A stretch of DNA of 64,000 bases, from the NCBI GenBank assembly GCA_940671915.1, contig CALNVZ010002100.1, forward strand, positions 22,422,795 to 22,486,794. Direction: 5' to 3'. Positions 26,301-32,300 of the stretch are shown piece after piece. A program made the translations under genes and the position numbers. The notes under the pieces are model-generated. The model saw nothing but the letters and a program-made list of their open reading frames with translations, did not search any database and was not told the DNA's origin. Origin of the DNA: Paracentrotus lividus (Eukaryota; Echinodermata; Echinoidea; Camarodonta; Echinidae). Numbering within the stretch: position 1 is the first letter of the stretch; the number at the start of each line of letters is the position of its first letter.

Positions 26301-29300
26301 TGTTCACTATCATCTTCATCTTCATAACCACCATCATTATTATGGCCATCACCACCTTCATCATAATAATCTGCGTCAATAAATTCACTATTAATCTCCT
26401 CATCCAGGTAACTTAGTGACTGACATCATGCTGTCTGTATTGGATGCTGATATAGCTCTTCTCAACTCAGGAACCTTCAGATCAGACAGAATCCATCCTG
26501 CAGGCGAGTTCAAGAAGCGTGACCTTTTGACCCTTCTACCACTCATCGATCCTCTAGTGGTGCTTGAGGTCACAGGTGAGTGTTGATAGAAGACGGTGTA
26601 GCTCAGTTGTGAGAGAGCTTGTTTTGGATAGGATCGTATGATCACGCATCGGTACGAGTCCCGGGCATGCTGATAGACATCTTGCAAAATAAAGTGATGC
26701 TAACGTTGTGTGTATAGGCGTGCCTTGCCGCTGTATTCAGTGCAGGTGTGAATGCAGTTGGAAAACACTCCGTCCAGGTGTAAGGACAAAAGTGTTGGTC
26801 CCGTGTATATGAGAGTCACAACCTGTGCACGTTAAAACCAATACACTATTTGAAAAAGAGAAGGGTGTTTCACCCGTTGTATTGCACCTAGCCCCTCTCC
26901 AGAATAATGCAAGAATCTTCAGAATTGAAGGAGGGAGTTAAACTCGTGAAGTAGAAGAAGACGACCTGGGTCTTGTAAGATAAAGCTTTGCATTCTGCTA
27001 GCACTAATTACCAAGCGTGGCGATTTCATGTCACGACTGGGGGGGGGGGACAGAAACACCCGAAAGTGAAAAATAATACACTCAAAATTCGCATACATCG
27101 CACATTATGCAGAAACTAATGAAAATGTTTGAGAGCGCAAAGCGCAAGTCGAAAATTTTGCCTTATAATAACATTTAGCATTGCATTTGTCATACATTTT
27201 ACCTCTTTTTTTAGCTTCACAAGCTAATCACTACATAAAAATATTTTAAGCTTTAAAAATCAAGGGGGGGGGGCAATCTCTCCCAGAAAAAAAATCAAGG
27301 GGGGACACGCTCCCCCCCCCGCCCCCTCCGCGTGATCGCAACCATGTGTTATTTGTACTGTATAAGCAAGGTTTACATTATTTTGATATTTTGAGTTTTT
27401 GTACATACATGTATGTAGTTAACCAGACTACCAGTGAGCTTATAAACACTTGTATGAAGTCCCCTATAAATTTCATTATTATCATCATTAATATAGAATT
27501 ATAAACCTGTTAAGCGTACTGATTAGTGATTCAGTCATAATTGTAGGTCATATTTAACTTTATAAAATTTTGATGTATAGAATGGGGCCATGCACAAATA
27601 GCATTGTCATTACACAGAACAACAATTACTTTCTAGTTTGCCAGTGGTCTTTCAAAAATTTCCAATGTTAAAATAAAAATTGCATAGATGGATTCTTCTG
27701 TTCTTATTAGCTTTTAATACCAGAGCTAAATAGCTCTGAACTCGTGTGCATTTTTGTCATTGTGATGCATCAATTCTAACACTTTGGTAATAAATAATAC
27801 AATAAAACTCTGAACTATCTTTGTGCTTTAAGGTGATCAGTTGTACGAGGCCCTTGAAAATGGTGTCAGCCAGTACCCCAAGAGAGAGGGTCGCTTCCCC
27901 CAGATCTCAGGCATGAGGTATGGCTTCTACCCCTCTGCTACTCCAGGACAGAGAGTAGATCCTCTGACTGTGGTGGTGGATGGCCAGTGCATCTTACCTG
28001 ATAAGGTAAGAAACTGTTGCAAGCTGTTAGATGGCAAGTTATTGTGGTATCTCACTTGCCATGAAATGGATTTGAGACTAGTTTGGGATAGGTTTGAGAC
28101 GGATTTGAGACAATTTTTAGACAGTCGACGAGATGTCTCTGCAACGTTTCATGAGTCTCTGCGATATCTCATGAGTTGTGTGAAAATCAAACCTGTTTGT
28201 TCTACTATGATTTTTTGTCCATCCCAATTCTCGGAGACATCTCCTCGACTGAAAAAATATGGGAGACGTCTGTGAGTGTCTGAGTCTAGAGACGTCTCTG
28301 CGAAGTGAGATACCACTTTTAACTTTTGTTCCAGTTTGCCTGGATCTCTGGTATTGGTATGTAGTGGTGTTGTGGACAGTGAATCGAAAGGTAAAGGATT
28401 TAAATCCCTGCCATAAGCAATTGAGTCATTTGGCAAAGCATTAATTTACATCCTCGACCCAAATAAATGACTACATTGTAGGATGCAATTCCTTCAATGC
28501 TGAATTTTAATGCAGCTAATCTTATGGTGGGGTGAAAATAGTATACATTCTGTATGATAACTTGAAAATGGCTTCGTGAATCCTACTATTATTGACTATC
28601 ATTATCATTATCATTAGAAGAAGAAGAATTTCAATTTTTATCACAATTTTTTTTTTTTTTTAAAGCTCTGTGGGAGAATTGAATCAGCAAGTTTCCTCTA
28701 CAAATTATGTCAGTAGGGTTGGGCGAATCTCAACTTTTTTTTTCAAACAAGTTGTTTCTATAGTAAAATTCGATGTAGAAACTGAAAATGACAATTGTTT
28801 TTGCATACGATGACGTCTTATGTCGCTAAAGTGCAAAAAAACAAAATGGCTGCCAAAATGGCGTATTATGCCCAATTATCACACTTTTTATAGGTATAAA
28901 CCACTTTTATTACGTTTTTATATGGCTTTTGGGTGTCAGGGAACCCAACATGATTAATCCAACATGATTAATCCTACCTAAGTTGACTGTTAGTGTAGTT
29001 TGGTAGTTAGTTTCAGTCAATATCGAGCAAAAATCACCTCATATCAAAATCACTAAAAAACACCTGTAACACATACTAGGTACATTAGGTCATGAGAAAT
29101 TTGTCAGATTTGGGCTTTTAGACCATCAAAATCCATAAAGAAACAAAATAAAACCGGTTTATACCTGTAAAGTGTGTGATGAATGGGCAAAATACACTAT
29201 TTTGTTTTTTTGCACTTTAGCGACGTCAGACATCATCGTACACAAAAAAGGTTGTCATTTTTGGATTCTACATCAAATTTGACTATAGAAGTAATTTGTT

Positions 29301-32300
29301 TGAAATAACTTCTCAGAAAAAAGTAATTATTTGCCCAACCCTAATGTCAGTCCCATGAACTGCCACCAATGGCAATGAATGGTCTTCGTATTTTCTTTTC
29401 TTTTTAAATCAGAAATACCGGCTATGCACCAAGGAGTACATTGCAAATGGTAAAGATGGCTTCAAGGTCTTCTGTGGCTGTCCTGTCCTGGTGAATGCTG
29501 AAGAAGGTCCGGTCCTAACGACAGTAGTCCAGAACCACTTCCATTCTGCAGGGATTGTTCAGGGCCTGAAGCCTTGCCGGTCTGGTCACAGACAGAGTCT
29601 AGTCAGTCTTAGGAGGTGAGTGTTGAACTTATTAACCTTTTAGCACCTAGAGACTGCGCAAAAAGTGTCGGCTTACTCCCTAATCTCTCCCTCTATACTC
29701 CTAAAGCATACTTTTGGTGCAGATTCGGACAGCACACATCCCATGGGTATTGCACAACATTTATGGGTATGTTTGATCACATATTTTTGTTAATATTATT
29801 ATGACTATAGCGTGCATAAAACAAGAGCGGTTTAGTAGGTAAGCTGATAGCCGGTCTCGGGCGGTTTAGGTGCTAAAGGGTTAAAATTCCGATCCGTTGG
29901 GATAGTTGAGGGTCTGAAGCCTTGCCGGTCCGGCCAGAGACAGAGTTTAGTCAGTCTCAGAAAGTAAGTGGTACACTCATTATTAATAGACTTCGAGAAC
30001 TACTTTTACTCAGCTGGGATAATTCAGTTCTTGAAGCTGTACCTGTTGGGCCAGAACCTCGTCAGCTTTGAAAGGTTTGTGTTTAAATTGTTGAGAGAAA
30101 ATGTTGTAAAGTTTATCAAACAAAGATGGATACAATGCTTGCTTAGACTGCCAAACAATTAATTTTTTATAATGAGTAAATGTAGATTGAGAAAACAAGG
30201 TAGTCTTTGACAGAGAAAAAATTACATGGAGAGGTGGGAGGGGGGATGCTCATGGCAACTTAGCCTCCAAAAGTCTAAAAAGAGCCCCCATGAACCAAAT
30301 TATCACCTTTGAAAACATGTCTGCAGGGGTCATTTTCAAAAATGGTTGAAAAGAGCCCCTATAAAGGAAAAATTATGAGCAAGTGTTCAGCATGTGGTCT
30401 CTGTATGCTACTCAGAATTTTGGTTTTCAATCTTGGTGGATAAAATCTTCCTTAGGTATCCAGGAATAGTTTCAACTCAAGTACCAGAGATAGGCATTTC
30501 AATACGTATCAATAAATGCGTTCTGTAGCATCCTTAAAAGATACAGTCTGACTTCTCATTTTTCCAGGAAGCCCAGTCTTGTGAAGTCAGCGAGCTTGAT
30601 GGAAGTGGAGCAGGCCCGAGCCCGCATCGCCCCCAGACTTGAGGGGAGGATCACAGTACTGGAGGAGGTGGGGGACTGGAAAGAGATCTTGGCTGGGCAT
30701 AGAAAGCTATTTCTCACTGGCACCAATGCAGAGGTGCAGGCTGAATGGGAGAATGTAAACAGGGTCGCTGAAGGGAGTAATGATGCAGAAGTGACACAAA
30801 ATGGTAACTTTTTATACTCTGTATTGCAAAAAAAGCCAACTGTTCTTTTTCGGGGGGGGGGGGGGGTCGTGTCTTTATTTCATTATGTTTTTCAAGCATG
30901 CTGTAGGAAGCCAAATATATACATATATGTGAACTATTGTTATTAATAGAATAATAAAACATTTTGATTTGTTATTATGTAGGCTTCTTTATCATACAGT
31001 GAACTGTCCTAAAATTGAGCCTTCTGTGTCCTACCCACAAGTCATTATCATAGACTCGTGCACTAGGGAGAAGTAAAACTGTAAAAAGTGAAACACAACC
31101 TCAACGTAAAAACAATTTAACATTTTAGGTTTATGCTGTGTGTGGTTCTTTCTTGTACAGTGAATTCTCTCAATATGAAGCCTACTGCGTCCTACCCACA
31201 AGTCATTATCACAGAAGCATGCAACGAAGAGGAAGAAACTCATAGCAACACCACCTCAGCATCATTGCTTTCCTTCAGCACTGAAGAAGAATGCCTGGAC
31301 ACACTTCACAGTGCTATCAGAATGGATGATGTCGACACGGTAAGTAAGTTTATGTCATTTCAAAAAAAAAATTACATCTTCATTTTACTCCCTTGATACC
31401 AAGTAGTGGATTACTGTAAAAAGAGTTTGTTTCCAAAAGGAACTAAATCTACTTTTGATGAAAATTGGGTTATTTATATTAGTGGATGGTTCCATGCTTT
31501 GTCGTAAGGGATATTTTGACGACATTTTACATCTTTTGGCACAAATATAAAAGAATATTTTCTTGATTGATAATGATCCTCAAGTAGCACCAGAAGGGGC
31601 ACAAGAACTAAGACTTAACTTTACTCGATTACACATCCTTTACAATTGAAATGAAAAATAGTACTGTGGCGTACAAGACACAAAAATAACGGAAAAAACA
31701 AAGAGACAAAAACAAAAGCGTGGATTAGGGCACAGATGGAGAAAGCTTGATCACTTTAGCGGGTATGAGTGCGGGGACCAGGTGCTAGTTGAAGGTGAGA
31801 AGAGCGGAGATAAGCATATTACAGGAAGATTAAATTCATGATTGTAAAAGCTCAATATACTCTGAAGGTAATCTTATGTAAAAGCACTATAGAGGAATAT
31901 TTCAATCATATTTATGTTTTAGATATGAATTGTTTCCATCATCTTCTCAATCTCTGCTTTTCTTTCTCCCAATCTAGGTTGCAAGTCTCCTTGATATAGA
32001 AGATAGAAACTGTACATTCTCCATCCAAGATGCTAGTCTTCTACACTTAGCTGCCAGACACAATTCAGTTCAAATCGTCCGATATTTACTCTATCAAGCA
32101 AACGTGGATCCAAATATACAAGATGATAAATGCAAGGTAAAGGATTGGTTCCTTCAGCGCTCAGAAGCTGTTTGTAAGGATTATATCCACTTGGTCTAAC
32201 AAGAGTTGGTCTAATTCTCTGTTTGTCTAATACGACATGGGCTAAACCCATTTGGTCTACTCACGATTTGGTCTAAGTAGCAATTGGTCCAATACATACT

